Part shown: piece by piece, positions 53,212 through 62,369 of the stretch | How positions within the stretch are numbered: the stretch's first letter is position 1 | How the letters are laid out: each line of letters starts with the position of its first letter | Source of the DNA: CAVYWD01 sp963772225 | GTDB taxonomy: Bacteria > Myxococcota > Myxococcia > Myxococcales > UBA5297 | NCBI GenBank assembly: GCA_963772225.1 | Contig: CAVYWD010000011.1 | Coordinates: 744,001 to 808,000 of the forward strand | DNA: 64,000 nucleotides | Direction: 5' to 3' | Translations under genes and position numbers: made by a program | The notes under the pieces: model-generated | The model's input: the letters and a program-made list of their open reading frames with translations, nothing else | Database searches by the model: none | What the model was told of the DNA's origin: nothing

Positions 53212-56200
53212 ATGTCCTTCGTCCACCTGCACCTCCACACGCTCTACAGCCTCCTCGACGGCGCCATCCGCATGAAGGACCTGATCAAGGTCGTCAAGGA
53301 GAAGGGCATGGGCGCGGTCGCGGTCACCGACCACGGCAACATGTTCGGGGCCCTCGACTTCTACAAGAAGGCCAAGGACGCGGGCGTGAAGCCCATCATC
53401 GGCATGGAGGCCTATGTCGCGGTGAAGGGCCGCAAGGACCGCTCCGAGCGGTCGAGCCACCACCTCATCCTCCTGGCCAAGAACGAGGAGGGCTACCGCA
53501 ACCTGCGCGTCCTCTCGTCCGCCGCATATCGCGAGGGCTACTACTACAACCCGCGCATCGACAAGGAGCTGCTCAAGGAGCACTCGAAGGGGCTCTTCGC
53601 CTCCACCGCCTGCCTGGGCGGCGAGATCCCCAACGCGGCCCTCCACAACAACATGGACAAGGCCCGCGCCGCGGCGCTCGAGTACAAGTCCATCTTCGAG
53701 CCTGGCCATTTCTTCCTGGAGATCCAGGCGAACGGCATGGCCGACCAGAACCGGGTGAACGACAAGCTCAAGGAGCTCGCCCGAGCCGAGGGCATCGGGC
53801 TCGTCGCCACCGCCGACTGCCACTACGTGAAGAAGGACCAGGCGCGGGCCCAGGAGATCCTCATGGCCATCGCCTCGGGCAAGACGCTCGCCGACGAGAA
53901 GCGGATGCGCCACGAGACCGCCGAGCTCTACATCAAGAGCCCCGAGGAGATGCTCGCGGCGTTCAGCGACGTCCCCGACGCGGTGGAGAACACGCTGCGC
54001 ATCGCCGAGCAGTGCAACCTGGAGCTGAAGCTCGGCAACCCCCGCCCGCCCTCCTTCAAGCTCCCCGACGGCGTGAGCGAGGCGGACTACCTCGCCGACA
54101 AGTCGCGCACGGGCCTCGACCGCCGCTTCGACGAGAAGAAGCGCCGCGGCGAGCCCTTCGACGCTGACGCCTACCGCGCCCGCCTCGAGCTGGAGATCGG
54201 CATCATCCAGAAGATGGGCTTCTCGGGCTACTTCCTCATCGTCCAGGACTTCATTAACTGGGCCAAGGACCACGGGGTGCCGGTGGGCCCGGGCCGCGGC
54301 TCCGGCGCGGGCTCCATCGTCGCCTGGTCGCTGCGCATCACCGACCTGGACCCCATCCCCTACAAGCTCCTCTTCGAGCGCTTCCTGAACCCGGAGCGCG
54401 TGTCGATGCCCGACTTCGACGTCGACTTCTGCCAGACCAATCGATTCAAGGTCCTCGACTACGTCACCGAGCGCTACGGCCGCGAGCAGGTCGGGCAGAT
54501 CATCACCTTCGGCTCCCTCAAGGCGAAGAGCGTGGTGCGCGACGTCTGCCGGGTCATGAACCTGCCATTCTCCGAGGGCGACAAGATCGCCAAGCTCGTC
54601 CCCGAGATCCTCGGCATCACCCTCAAGCAGGCCATCTTCGGCGACCCGGACAAGGGCATCGCGGGCGAGCCCAAGCTCAAGGAGCTCATCGACCAGCCCA
54701 AGCCTCTGGGCGTCCAGATGGTCAACCCCGGCGAGACTGAGGCCAAGGAGGTGACGACCAAGGACCTGCTCGAGATCGCCATGGCACTCGAGGGCCTCCA
54801 CCGTCAGCCCGGCATGCACGCCGCGGGCGTGGTCATCGGCGACAACCCGCTCCAGGAGTACGTGCCGCTCTATTCGCCGCCGGGCGAGGACATCATCGTC
54901 ACCCAGTTCGCCAAGGACGAGGTCGAGCAGGCGGGGCTCGTCAAGTTCGACTTCCTGGGGCTCAAGACCCTGACCGTGGTGCAGCACGCGGTCGACCTGG
55001 TGAACAAGCGGCTCCCCAAGGACCAGGCCATCGACGTGGGGATGATGCCGCTCAACGACGACGCCGCCTTCGCGCTCATGGCGCGCGGCGACACCGCCGG
55101 CATCTTTCAAATGGAGTCGTCGGGCTTCACCGAAATGGTGAAGGCGCTCAAGCCGTCCTGCTTCGAGGACATCATCGCCGCGGGCGCGCTCTACCGCCCG
55201 GGGCCTTTGAAGCAGAAGCTCCCCGGCACCGACGTGACCATGGTGGAGCTCTACATCGACCGCAAGCACGGGCGGCGCAAGGTCGAGTACCCCCACCCCA
55301 AGCTCGAGGCCATCCTCCAGGAGACCTACGGCGTCATCGTCTACCAAGAGCAGGTGATGCAGATCAGCCAGATCTTGGCGGGCTATTCTCTGGGCCGCGC
55401 CGACCTCTTGCGCCGCGCGATGGGCAAGAAGAAGAAGGAGGTCATGGAGAAGGAGCGCTCCGGCTTCATGGAGGGCTGCGAGAAGGGCGGGGTCGACCCC
55501 AAGGTCGCCGGCGAGATCTTCGACATGATGGAGAAGTTCGCCGAGTACGGATTCAATAAGTCGCACTCCGCGGCGTACGCGGTCATCAGCATGCAGACCG
55601 CTTGGCTCAAGGCGCATTACCGCGTCGAGTTCATGGCGGCGCTCCTCTCGAGCGAAAAGGAAAACACCGACAAGGTGGTGCACCACATCTCCGAGGCCCG
55701 CGGGTCGGGCCTCGAGGTGCTGCAGCCAGACGTCAACGAATCGGAATTCGATTTCTCGGTGGTCGAAGGAAAGATCCGCTTCGGCCTGGGCGCCATCAAG
55801 GGCGTGGGCGAGTCGGCCATCGACGCCATCATGGCGGCGCGCAAAGATGGCCCCTTCAAAGGGCTCTTCAATTTCTGCGAGCGCGTGGACTTGAAACGCG
55901 TGAATCGAAAGGTGCTCGAATGCCTCATCAAGGCCGGCGCCCTCGATTTCACCCGGGTCGCGCGCAAGCGCCTCTTCGACACCCTCGACCGCGCGCTCGA
56001 CCGCGGCCAGAGCACGCAGCGCGACCGGGCCGTGGGCCAGGGCTCGCTTTTCGGCGCGCTCTCGGCGAAGGGCGGCAAGAAAGCAGGCGACGCGGAGGAT
56101 TACGTGCCCGGCGAAGAATGGATGGAGAAGGAGCGCTTGAGGCTCGAGAAGGAGGCCATCGGCTTCTACATCACCGGCCACCCGCTGGAGCAGTACCGCA

Positions 56201-56823
56201 AGGAGATCGAGCGGTACGCGCGCCCTTGCGCCAAGGTCCACCATTTGCGCAAGGACGACAAGGCCACCATCGCGGGCATCGTCATCGGCCTGCGCGAGAA
56301 GGTGCTCCAGAGCGGAAAGAAGATGGCCTGGGGCACGGTCGAGGACCTGTCGGGCTCCATCGACGTGGTGTTCTTCCCCGGCAAGGACGGCAGCAAGCCG
56401 CAGATGGTGGACGGCAAGTGGCAGAAGGGCTCGCCCCGGCCGGGCTTCTCGGAGTGGGAGCCGCTCCTCAAGGGCGACGACCCGGTGCTCGTCAAGGGCG
56501 CGGTGCAGATGAACAGCCGCGACGAGGAGAACCCCAAGGCCGAGCTCGTGGCCGACGAGGTGCAAAGCCTCGCGCAGGTGCGGGCGCAACGGACCAAGCG
56601 ATTGGAGATCCGCGTGGCCGCCGACTTGGCCGACGAGCCGCGGCTCCTCAAGCTGCGCGATCTGTTCGCCGCGCACCCCGGGAACCTGGGCGTGGCGCTG
56701 CAGCTCGTGGTGCCGCGGCAGAGCGAGGTGACCATCGCCGGGGGCGCGAAGATCGCGCCGAGCGATGAGCTGGTCGCCGCCATTGACCGGCTGTTTGGGG
56801 AGAAGGTGGCGGAGTTTTGCTGA
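53212..56823 (+). CDS. dnaE: DNA polymerase III alpha subunit
   Basis: 1203 aa from ATG 53212 (MSFVHLHLHTLYSLLDGA). The PHP domain keeps its metal-binding HLHLHT and TDHGNMFG motifs. The C-family polymerase core has GRGSGAGSIVAWSLRITDLDP and the catalytic PDFDVDF (about 400-406; two Asp), QVGQIITFGSLKAKSVVRD, and HRQPGMHAAGVVI. It continues through the thumb/fingers region (YEQVMQISQ-like VYQEQVMQISQILAGYS) to an OB-fold (about 1030-1110) and C-terminal tau-binding region. It is the replicative polymerase. An in-frame extension up to 53119 lacks a start and homology. Length is as usual for DnaE1. Confidence 0.97.
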   Translation: MSFVHLHLHTLYSLLDGAIRMKDLIKVVKEKGMGAVAVTDHGNMFGALDFYKKAKDAGVKPIIGMEAYVAVKGRKDRSERSSHHLILLAKNEEGYRNLRVLSSAAYREGYYYNPRIDKELLKEHSKGLFASTACLGGEIPNAALHNNMDKARAAALEYKSIFEPGHFFLEIQANGMADQNRVNDKLKELARAEGIGLVATADCHYVKKDQARAQEILMAIASGKTLADEKRMRHETAELYIKSPEEMLAAFSDVPDAVENTLRIAEQCNLELKLGNPRPPSFKLPDGVSEADYLADKSRTGLDRRFDEKKRRGEPFDADAYRARLELEIGIIQKMGFSGYFLIVQDFINWAKDHGVPVGPGRGSGAGSIVAWSLRITDLDPIPYKLLFERFLNPERVSMPDFDVDFCQTNRFKVLDYVTERYGREQVGQIITFGSLKAKSVVRDVCRVMNLPFSEGDKIAKLVPEILGITLKQAIFGDPDKGIAGEPKLKELIDQPKPLGVQMVNPGETEAKEVTTKDLLEIAMALEGLHRQPGMHAAGVVIGDNPLQEYVPLYSPPGEDIIVTQFAKDEVEQAGLVKFDFLGLKTLTVVQHAVDLVNKRLPKDQAIDVGMMPLNDDAAFALMARGDTAGIFQMESSGFTEMVKALKPSCFEDIIAAGALYRPGPLKQKLPGTDVTMVELYIDRKHGRRKVEYPHPKLEAILQETYGVIVYQEQVMQISQILAGYSLGRADLLRRAMGKKKKEVMEKERSGFMEGCEKGGVDPKVAGEIFDMMEKFAEYGFNKSHSAAYAVISMQTAWLKAHYRVEFMAALLSSEKENTDKVVHHISEARGSGLEVLQPDVNESEFDFSVVEGKIRFGLGAIKGVGESAIDAIMAARKDGPFKGLFNFCERVDLKRVNRKVLECLIKAGALDFTRVARKRLFDTLDRALDRGQSTQRDRAVGQGSLFGALSAKGGKKAGDAEDYVPGEEWMEKERLRLEKEAIGFYITGHPLEQYRKEIERYARPCAKVHHLRKDDKATIAGIVIGLREKVLQSGKKMAWGTVEDLSGSIDVVFFPGKDGSKPQMVDGKWQKGSPRPGFSEWEPLLKGDDPVLVKGAVQMNSRDEENPKAELVADEVQSLAQVRAQRTKRLEIRVAADLADEPRLLKLRDLFAAHPGNLGVALQLVVPRQSEVTIAGGAKIAPSDELVAAIDRLFGEKVAEFC

Positions 56824-57494
56824 GTGGAGGCGTCCTCTTTCGGGCGACCTGGGAGGTGCGCTCCTCAGCTCCCGTACCCAGCGGCGCGAGGGCCCGAAGC
56901 CGACGGATCGTGGCCCGGAGGCGGCGCGGGTTCGCCGCACTCCGGACTCGCGGCCGGACGCGGCCGCCCGCCCGCCGAAAAATGCGCGCCGTCAACGGGC
57001 CTGACGCGGGCTCACCGGGGCTGCTCCTCAGGGCCAAGGGAATGAGCGGCTGTCGATTCGTTCTCCACCGGAAGCCCGCCGTGGGCGATCACTCCTTAGG
57101 GCAGCAAGGGACGAATAAGGCCCATTTCCCGGCCCCCGAATCAGAAGGTCGCGCCGACCGCGCGCGCCTGCGCCTTCGCGCCCGCGCGAGGCCGTTCATG
57201 GATTAAGTCTGCTGAGGAAGAACACGACTCCCGCCGTGCTCGACCGGTGCGACGGCGAGCGACCGCGAGGCGCCCCACGGATCGGCATAAGCTCAGCTCG
57301 GGTAGTGGGCGAGCGGGGCCAGCGCCGGCGGGCCACCCGCTGCGGGGCTGCATCGGAAGAGGCCCGCGGCGACGGCCAAGACCTGGACGGGCGGGATTGA
57401 CCCAATTCTGGGTGAGGAGCCCTCCTCTTCTTTCGGGGCCAAGGGACGGCGGGTCGTCCTTCGAGCTCACAAGGTTGCCGAGCGGAGCGAATTC
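56824..57494. other. Intergenic stretch, nothing recognised
   Basis: About 670 bp after dnaE. Several Arg-rich frames exist but none with a ribosome-binding site or family resemblance. I find no tRNA or strong terminator. The start region of the next gene (GAGCGGAGCGAATTC before ATG 57495) is at its right end. Confidence 0.4.
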
Positions 57495-59141
57495 ATGAGA
57501 TACGCCGGGCCCCTGCTTCTCTTTGCTTCATTGCTCGGGGCGTGCGAGGCGGGCCTGGTAGAGGAGCTCGGGGTCGACTCTGGCAGCGGTGCTGGCGCTG
57601 TCGCCGACGCGGGCCCTCAGTCGCACGATGCCGGCGCTGCCGCCGACGCGGGCCCCCAGTCGCACGATGCCGGCGCTGTCGCCGACGCGGGCCCCCAGTC
57701 GCACGATGCCGGCGCTGTCGCCGACGCGGGCCCCCAGTCGCACGATGCCGGCGCTGTCGCCGACGCGGGCCCCCAGTCGCACGATGCCGGTGCTGCCGCC
57801 GACGCAGGCACCAAGAAGACATTTTTCGACTACATTCTACCTACACCCATCACCTGCCCGCTCACCATGAAAACCTGGGGCTGCACGGCGTCGCAGGTCG
57901 CCGGCAAGCAGAGCTCCTGCGGCAGCGAGGACCAACAACACAATCAGATGTCAGGTCCAGTGGTTCCTCGCGACACGTGCAACGGGATTGAGAGCGCAAA
58001 GGAGCCGCCCGACTACTACTACTGGGACGGCAAGATCATCCGGGCTACCGACGGCCTCTATCACATGATTGTCGACCGCTGGCCCGACGCAAACCAAGGA
58101 TTCCAGAACTATACGAGCTCCGCAGCGGTCCACGCCGTGAGCGATACGCCGCTCGGTCCCTACGAGGAAACGGGGTACTCCTACAGCTACTGGAGCAGTG
58201 GCGACCCCCACCGTGGCCACAACACGACGGCGATCGCGCTGCTGGACGGCACGTATGCACTGACCACCGGCGAGGGCGGGGTCGCGCCATTCACCGTGTG
58301 GACGTCTCCGTCTCTCGATGGACCTTGGACCGCATGTTCTACCGTGAAGCCCGACGCGAACTTCGAGATCATCGATACGAACGGACTCAACCTGTCCTAT
58401 TTCGCAGGGCCCCTTGACTCCAACGTCAGCATCGTGGCACGCCCGGATGGCCAGTTCGAGATCGTACAGCGGAGGGGAATGATCGGGCTCGCCTCGAACG
58501 TGTGCGGCCCCTACAAGCTTCAGCAACCGACCAACACCTATCCATCAGATCAGCAACCTCCCGCGGACATCCCGAGCATTTATCCGGACAGAAAGAAGCA
58601 TACGGATCCTTTGGTTGGGACGCCGAATGGACCACCCGCGACGCCGCAGCCAACCTACACATGGGCCGAGGATCCCGTGATCTGGTTCAGCGGGGGGAAG
58701 TACCACGTCCTCTATGACTACCCGATCGATCGCGTTGGGTATCACCTCACCTCCCTCGACGGAATCCAAAACTGGACGGACGAGGGCTTCGCTTACGATC
58801 CGAGGATGTCGGACAAGATCTTCAGCTACACTGACGGAACGGCCGTCGGCTGGTACAAAATGGAGCGGCCGGGCGTGCTCATGGAAAATGGGCACGTTAC
58901 GCACCTGACGTTTGCGGTGTCCGACGTGGACAAGGATAGTCAGATCCCGGCCAACTCCAGCCACGGCAGCAAGATCATCGTCATACCATTCGATGGCGTG
59001 CAATTCGACTGCGACACCGGCCAAGGCGCGTGTGACGATGGACGAGACGCGGGCACTGCAACGGGCGGCAAGGCCAGCACGGACGGGAGTGTAGGCGCGC
59101 GCGCCCGGCTACAGCGTCCTGTTCGCGCCCCGTCGCAGTGA
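57495..59141 (+). CDS. Lipoprotein glycosidase with DAG repeat linker and five-bladed beta-propeller
   Basis: 548 aa. Signal peptide with lipobox SLLGAC (Cys17). A linker of 13-residue repeats (DAGPQSHDAGAVA) follows at about 37-105. The catalytic-like domain (about 115-510) shows the repeated blades of GH43/GH117-type furanosidase clans: YYYWDGKIIRATDGLYHMIVDRW, GYSYSYWSSGDPHRGHNTTAIAL, TYTWAEDPVIWFSGGKYHVLYD and MERPGVLMENGHVTHL. The acidic residues at EDPVIWF and ERPGVL match positions of clan catalytic or binding acids. It should bind or cut a polysaccharide outside the cell. The last 40 residues (DGRDAGTATGGKAST...) return to low complexity. Confidence 0.78.
   Translation: MRYAGPLLLFASLLGACEAGLVEELGVDSGSGAGAVADAGPQSHDAGAAADAGPQSHDAGAVADAGPQSHDAGAVADAGPQSHDAGAVADAGPQSHDAGAAADAGTKKTFFDYILPTPITCPLTMKTWGCTASQVAGKQSSCGSEDQQHNQMSGPVVPRDTCNGIESAKEPPDYYYWDGKIIRATDGLYHMIVDRWPDANQGFQNYTSSAAVHAVSDTPLGPYEETGYSYSYWSSGDPHRGHNTTAIALLDGTYALTTGEGGVAPFTVWTSPSLDGPWTACSTVKPDANFEIIDTNGLNLSYFAGPLDSNVSIVARPDGQFEIVQRRGMIGLASNVCGPYKLQQPTNTYPSDQQPPADIPSIYPDRKKHTDPLVGTPNGPPATPQPTYTWAEDPVIWFSGGKYHVLYDYPIDRVGYHLTSLDGIQNWTDEGFAYDPRMSDKIFSYTDGTAVGWYKMERPGVLMENGHVTHLTFAVSDVDKDSQIPANSSHGSKIIVIPFDGVQFDCDTGQGACDDGRDAGTATGGKASTDGSVGARARLQRPVRAPSQ
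57603..57797 (+). repeat. 39-bp tandem repeats coding for the DAG linker (five units)
   Basis: Five units beginning GCCGACGCGGGCCCCCAGTC (first has CCTCAG) at 57603, 57642, 57681, 57720 and 57759. Units 2-5 are nearly identical. A 39-bp unit keeps the frame, so the linker length can change by slippage without breaking the gene. Confidence 0.85.
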
Positions 59142-59526
59142 GAGAGACCGCGGCCTTGCCGAGCTGGGGCTTTGCGAGTGGGTCGACCTCGTAGCGCCGG
59201 GAACGTGGACGAGGCGGGCGCACCGCCATCGTTGCCGCCGACGGCGAGGTGCGTATGAGCGAGGCTTTAGGATCAGGAGGTTCAGGATCAGATGGTGAAG
59301 CTGTCGGAAGGGGCTGGTCCCGGCGGCGATAGCTCCGATGGTGTCAGTCTTGTCCTGAAGCCAAAAGTCTCCGTTTCTTCCCCGTAAGACCGAGCGGAGC
59401 AAGAGGGACGCAGCCGCTGTGTCCTTCGGCGGCGGGTGTCGCTGAACATCTGACGTCGGCAGGGCACTGCGCCGCGGGCTGTGGGTCTGTAGGCGCCCGG
59501 CGGATTTCGGTCATGGGGATGATTCC
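59142..59526. other. Intergenic stretch, nothing firmly recognised
   Basis: A - strand frame about 59230-59400 reads SVLRGRNGDFWLQDKTDTIGAIAAG, which may be debris of a lost gene. A short direct repeat GATCAGGAGGTTCA/GGATCAGATGG lies near 59270. No RNA gene is seen. Confidence 0.35.
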
Positions 59527-59982
59527 CTACTGAACCGACCCCCTCGCCCCGGGCACGGGGAACGCCCCGCCCCACGTCTCGAACATCATGAAGCGCGCGT
59601 AGTGGGTTTCGGCATCGAACAAGTTCCTTTTGATGACGAGGAGCCCTCGGTCGTCGGCCTCGAAGTACATGCAGGTGCACAGCGCCCGCTCGAAGCTCGC
59701 GAAGCCGTGGAAGAGCCCGTGGGGCGCCACGCAGAGGAGCTCGAGCTGGCACAGGGCCCCCGCGCTCGGCAGGATCCTCGCCACGGCGCCCTCCACGGCG
59801 CTCCTCAGCTTCGAGTGGTCCGCGCGCGCCCCGAGCTCGATGAACGCGTCGTCCGTCAGCAGCTCAGCGTCGAAGTGCTGCCAGAGCTCCGCGAACTGCG
59901 TCGCCTCGCCCAGCCTCTTGCGGAATTCCTCGATGCGCCCTGCGATGTCGCGGGGAACCGCGCCCGCTCGTCCCGCCATCAT
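59527..59982 (-). CDS. Hypothetical cytoplasmic protein
   Basis: 151 aa. The start ATGATG (59982/59979) is preceded by GGAGGGG. The protein is alpha/beta: a helical N-terminus (IAGRIEEFRKRLGEATQFAELWQHFDAELLTDDAF), then strands (LCQLELLCVAPHGLFHGFASFERALCTCMYFEADDRGLLVIKRNL) and a final FMMFETWGGAFPVP. Three Cys lie close together (LCQLELLC; LCTCMYF). No signal peptide or known motif. Codon use is normal, so it is likely a real gene. I do not recognise the family. Confidence 0.7.
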   Translation of the reverse strand: MMAGRAGAVPRDIAGRIEEFRKRLGEATQFAELWQHFDAELLTDDAFIELGARADHSKLRSAVEGAVARILPSAGALCQLELLCVAPHGLFHGFASFERALCTCMYFEADDRGLLVIKRNLFDAETHYARFMMFETWGGAFPVPGARGSVQ

Positions 59983-60226
59983 GGCTCACCCCTCCTCCGA
60001 ACCGGCCCGCAGATGCTATGGCACTCGCCTTCCTTCGGGGTCAAGCGCGGGCGTTGACCTCGGAATAGGCCCGCCCCAGCGGAAAACATTTCACCGGAAT
60101 TCCGATCGTCCCCCGCTGCGCGGCCGCCCTTCTCGGCGGGACCCCGGATGGTTACTTGGGGTCAGCCGTCGCTCGCTTCGCCGAATCGAAGTCTCGCCTC
60201 GCGCACCGCGAGAGCTGGAGGACCCC

Positions 60227-61270
60227 ATGAAAGCGCTCGTCTATCACGGCCCCGGAAAGAAGGCGTGGGAGGACGCGCCGAAACCCGCGATCCGCGAGCC
60301 CACCGACGCCCTCGTTCGGATGGCAAAGACCACGATCTGCGGCACCGACCTTCACATTCTCAAAGGTGACGTTCCCACGGTCGAAGCAGGGCGGGTCCTC
60401 GGCCACGAGGGCGTCGGGGTCGTCGAGGAGATAGGCCCGGCGGTCTCGACCTTCAAAGTGGGCGATCGCGTCCTCATCTCGTGCATCACCTCGTGCGGAA
60501 AGTGTGAGGCGTGCAAGAAAGGGATGTATTCGCATTGTGCCCAGGGCGGCTGGCTCCTCGGCCACCGGATCGACGGGACGCAGGCGGAGCACGTGCGAAT
60601 CCCCTTCGCCGACACGAGCCTGTACCGCGCGCCGCCCGGCGTGGACGAAGGCGCGCTCGCCATGCTCAGTGACATCCTGCCCACCGGTTTCGAATGCGGA
60701 GTCCAGAACGGGGCGGTCAAGCCCGGCGACACCGTCGCCATCATCGGCGCCGGCCCCATCGGCCTCGCGACATTGATGACCGCGCAATTCTATTCGCCGG
60801 CGGAGATCATCATGGTCGACGTCGACGAGAACCGCCTGGAGGTCGCCCGCTCGCTCGGCGCAACCGACGTGGTCAACAGCCGGGACGGGAAGGCCGTGCA
60901 GAAGGTCCTCGCGCTCACCGAGGGGAAGGGTGTGGACGTGGCGGTCGAGGCGGTGGGCGTGCCCGCCACGTTCGACCTCTGCCAGGACGTCGTCGCGGCG
61001 GGCGGGCACATCGCGAACATCGGCGTCCACGGCAAGCCCGTCTCCCTGAAGATGGAGAAGCTCTGGGGGCACAACATCACGCTCACCACCCGGCTGGTCG
61101 ACACGGTCACCACGCCGATGCTGCTCAAGACCGTCGTTTCGAGGCGCCTCGAGCCCAAGCGGCTGATCACCCACTCCTTCGCCCTGGACGAGCTGATGAA
61201 GGCCTACGACACCTTCGCCGACGCCGCGAAGGAGCGCGCGCTGAAGGTCGTGATCTCGGCGCGGGCCTGA
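60227..61270 (+). CDS. Zinc-dependent alcohol dehydrogenase (MDR superfamily)
   Basis: 347 aa. ATG 60227 follows GGAGGACCCC. Catalytic zinc ligands are Cys38 (TICGTDLH) and His60-Glu61 (LGHEGVG). Structural zinc is bound by Cys90, 93, 96 and 104 (CGKCEACKKGMYSHC). The Rossmann motif IIGAGPIGLATL (about 169-180) is followed by MVDVDENRLEVA, whose Asp suggests NAD+ preference. The sequence resembles the quaternary MDR group that includes isopropanol/2,3-butanediol and formaldehyde-type dehydrogenases. Substrate uncertain. It is monocistronic. Confidence 0.93.
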   Translation: MKALVYHGPGKKAWEDAPKPAIREPTDALVRMAKTTICGTDLHILKGDVPTVEAGRVLGHEGVGVVEEIGPAVSTFKVGDRVLISCITSCGKCEACKKGMYSHCAQGGWLLGHRIDGTQAEHVRIPFADTSLYRAPPGVDEGALAMLSDILPTGFECGVQNGAVKPGDTVAIIGAGPIGLATLMTAQFYSPAEIIMVDVDENRLEVARSLGATDVVNSRDGKAVQKVLALTEGKGVDVAVEAVGVPATFDLCQDVVAAGGHIANIGVHGKPVSLKMEKLWGHNITLTTRLVDTVTTPMLLKTVVSRRLEPKRLITHSFALDELMKAYDTFADAAKERALKVVISARA

Positions 61271-61353
61271 CGGCGCTGAGGCCACCGGCCCGTCGACGGC
61301 GGAACGGCGGTTGGGCGGGCCGGAGCGCGCCCTCGCCGCCATGCCGCGAGCTG

Positions 61354-62052
61354 CTACTGCGGCTTCTCCGAGGGGCCCGGCGCCTGCTGGCCACCCGAGC
61401 CCTGAGGTGACGAGGCGTCCACCCGGATCGCCGTGGGCTGGCCCTGCTGCACCTCATAGCTCGTCCGGACCTGCGCACCGGGCGGGAGCTGGGCAGAGGA
61501 GCTCTGCTTGCCGTCGAGCGTCACCTGCGTCTGAGGCGTGACGTTCACCGGCGTGGGCTGGCTCTCCCCCGGGACCTGGATGAGCACGCGATTCGGGCCC
61601 GCCTGCGCGAGGGTCCCGGAAAGCGCCCCCGGCGCCATCCCGCCCGTCATCTGGTGCTGCGCCTGCGCGGCTCGCTGCTGCGACTGCTCGGCGATCTGCT
61701 GCGCGTTCTGCGCCTGCTGCCGGGCTTGCTGCTGCGCCTGGTTCGCCTGTTCCCGGGTCTGGAGCGCCTTCTGCTCCGCTTGGCCGAGCTTCTGCTTCAA
61801 CTGCTGGGCGTCCTGCTGCGCCCTCTGGGCCTGCTGCTCGAGGTCGACGGCCTTCTTCTGGGCCTCCTGGGCTTGCTTGAAGCCTTGCTCGGCTGCCTGC
61901 TGGCTTTCGGTCACCGTCGACTGCCCGGACGGCTGCCCTTGCCCCGAGCCTCCCTGATTTTCCCCGCTCGGCTGGCCGCCGCTCTTCTGACAACCGCCCG
62001 AGACGAGCAGCGGCGCGAGCAACGCGCCCGCCGCGAGAATCGACCTTTTCAT
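61354..62052 (-). CDS. Gln/Ala-rich coiled-coil lipoprotein
   Basis: 232 aa. Lipobox LVSGGC (Cys21). Residues 45-140 are a long uninterrupted coiled coil made almost wholly of Gln, Ala, Glu and Lys (EQGFKQAQEAQKKAVDLEQQ...). The C-terminal part (GTLAQAGPNRVLIQVPGESQPTPVNVTPQTQVTLDGKQ, QVRTSYEVQQGQPTAIRVDA) is a small beta domain of the kind found in periplasmic proteins that begin with SGTL. Low-complexity Gly/Ser/Gln flanks both. Likely a periplasmic or outer-membrane structural protein. Function unknown. Confidence 0.72.
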   Translation of the reverse strand: MKRSILAAGALLAPLLVSGGCQKSGGQPSGENQGGSGQGQPSGQSTVTESQQAAEQGFKQAQEAQKKAVDLEQQAQRAQQDAQQLKQKLGQAEQKALQTREQANQAQQQARQQAQNAQQIAEQSQQRAAQAQHQMTGGMAPGALSGTLAQAGPNRVLIQVPGESQPTPVNVTPQTQVTLDGKQSSSAQLPPGAQVRTSYEVQQGQPTAIRVDASSPQGSGGQQAPGPSEKPQ

Positions 62053-62369
62053 TCACCCCTCCTTTGTCCGTGCTGGAAAGGTAGGGAGGTCGGGCGAGCT
62101 GTCTAAGGGACGGCGTCGAAGCGCCCCGCCGCGCCCAGGCTCTGCAGGCTCTCGTTCCCCAGGGCGTCCAGGCGATCTTCCGCCGGGAAGGCGCGGGCGG
62201 TGGCGCCGGAGCGCGGCGTCGGGACTCCTCGCCCCGGCGCGGTTCGCCGCAGTGGGCTCCTAGGAGAGCCCGGCACGTCGTGCGGTAATCCTTTGAAGTC
62301 GCGAGCGCCGGGGGACGATGATGCCTGGGGAAAGCCAGGCGTCACCCGAGACTTCCTTAGGCCCTCGTC
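62053..62369. other. Intergenic stretch, nothing recognised
   Basis: Divergent region between the Gln-rich lipoprotein and the MFS gene; presumably holds both promoters. No repeat or RNA gene stands out. Confidence 0.4.

Noticed and set aside
53026..56940. 1304-residue frame antisense to dnaE
   Set aside because: Mirror of dnaE codon bias (His/Leu/Val/Asp-rich), no family resemblance.
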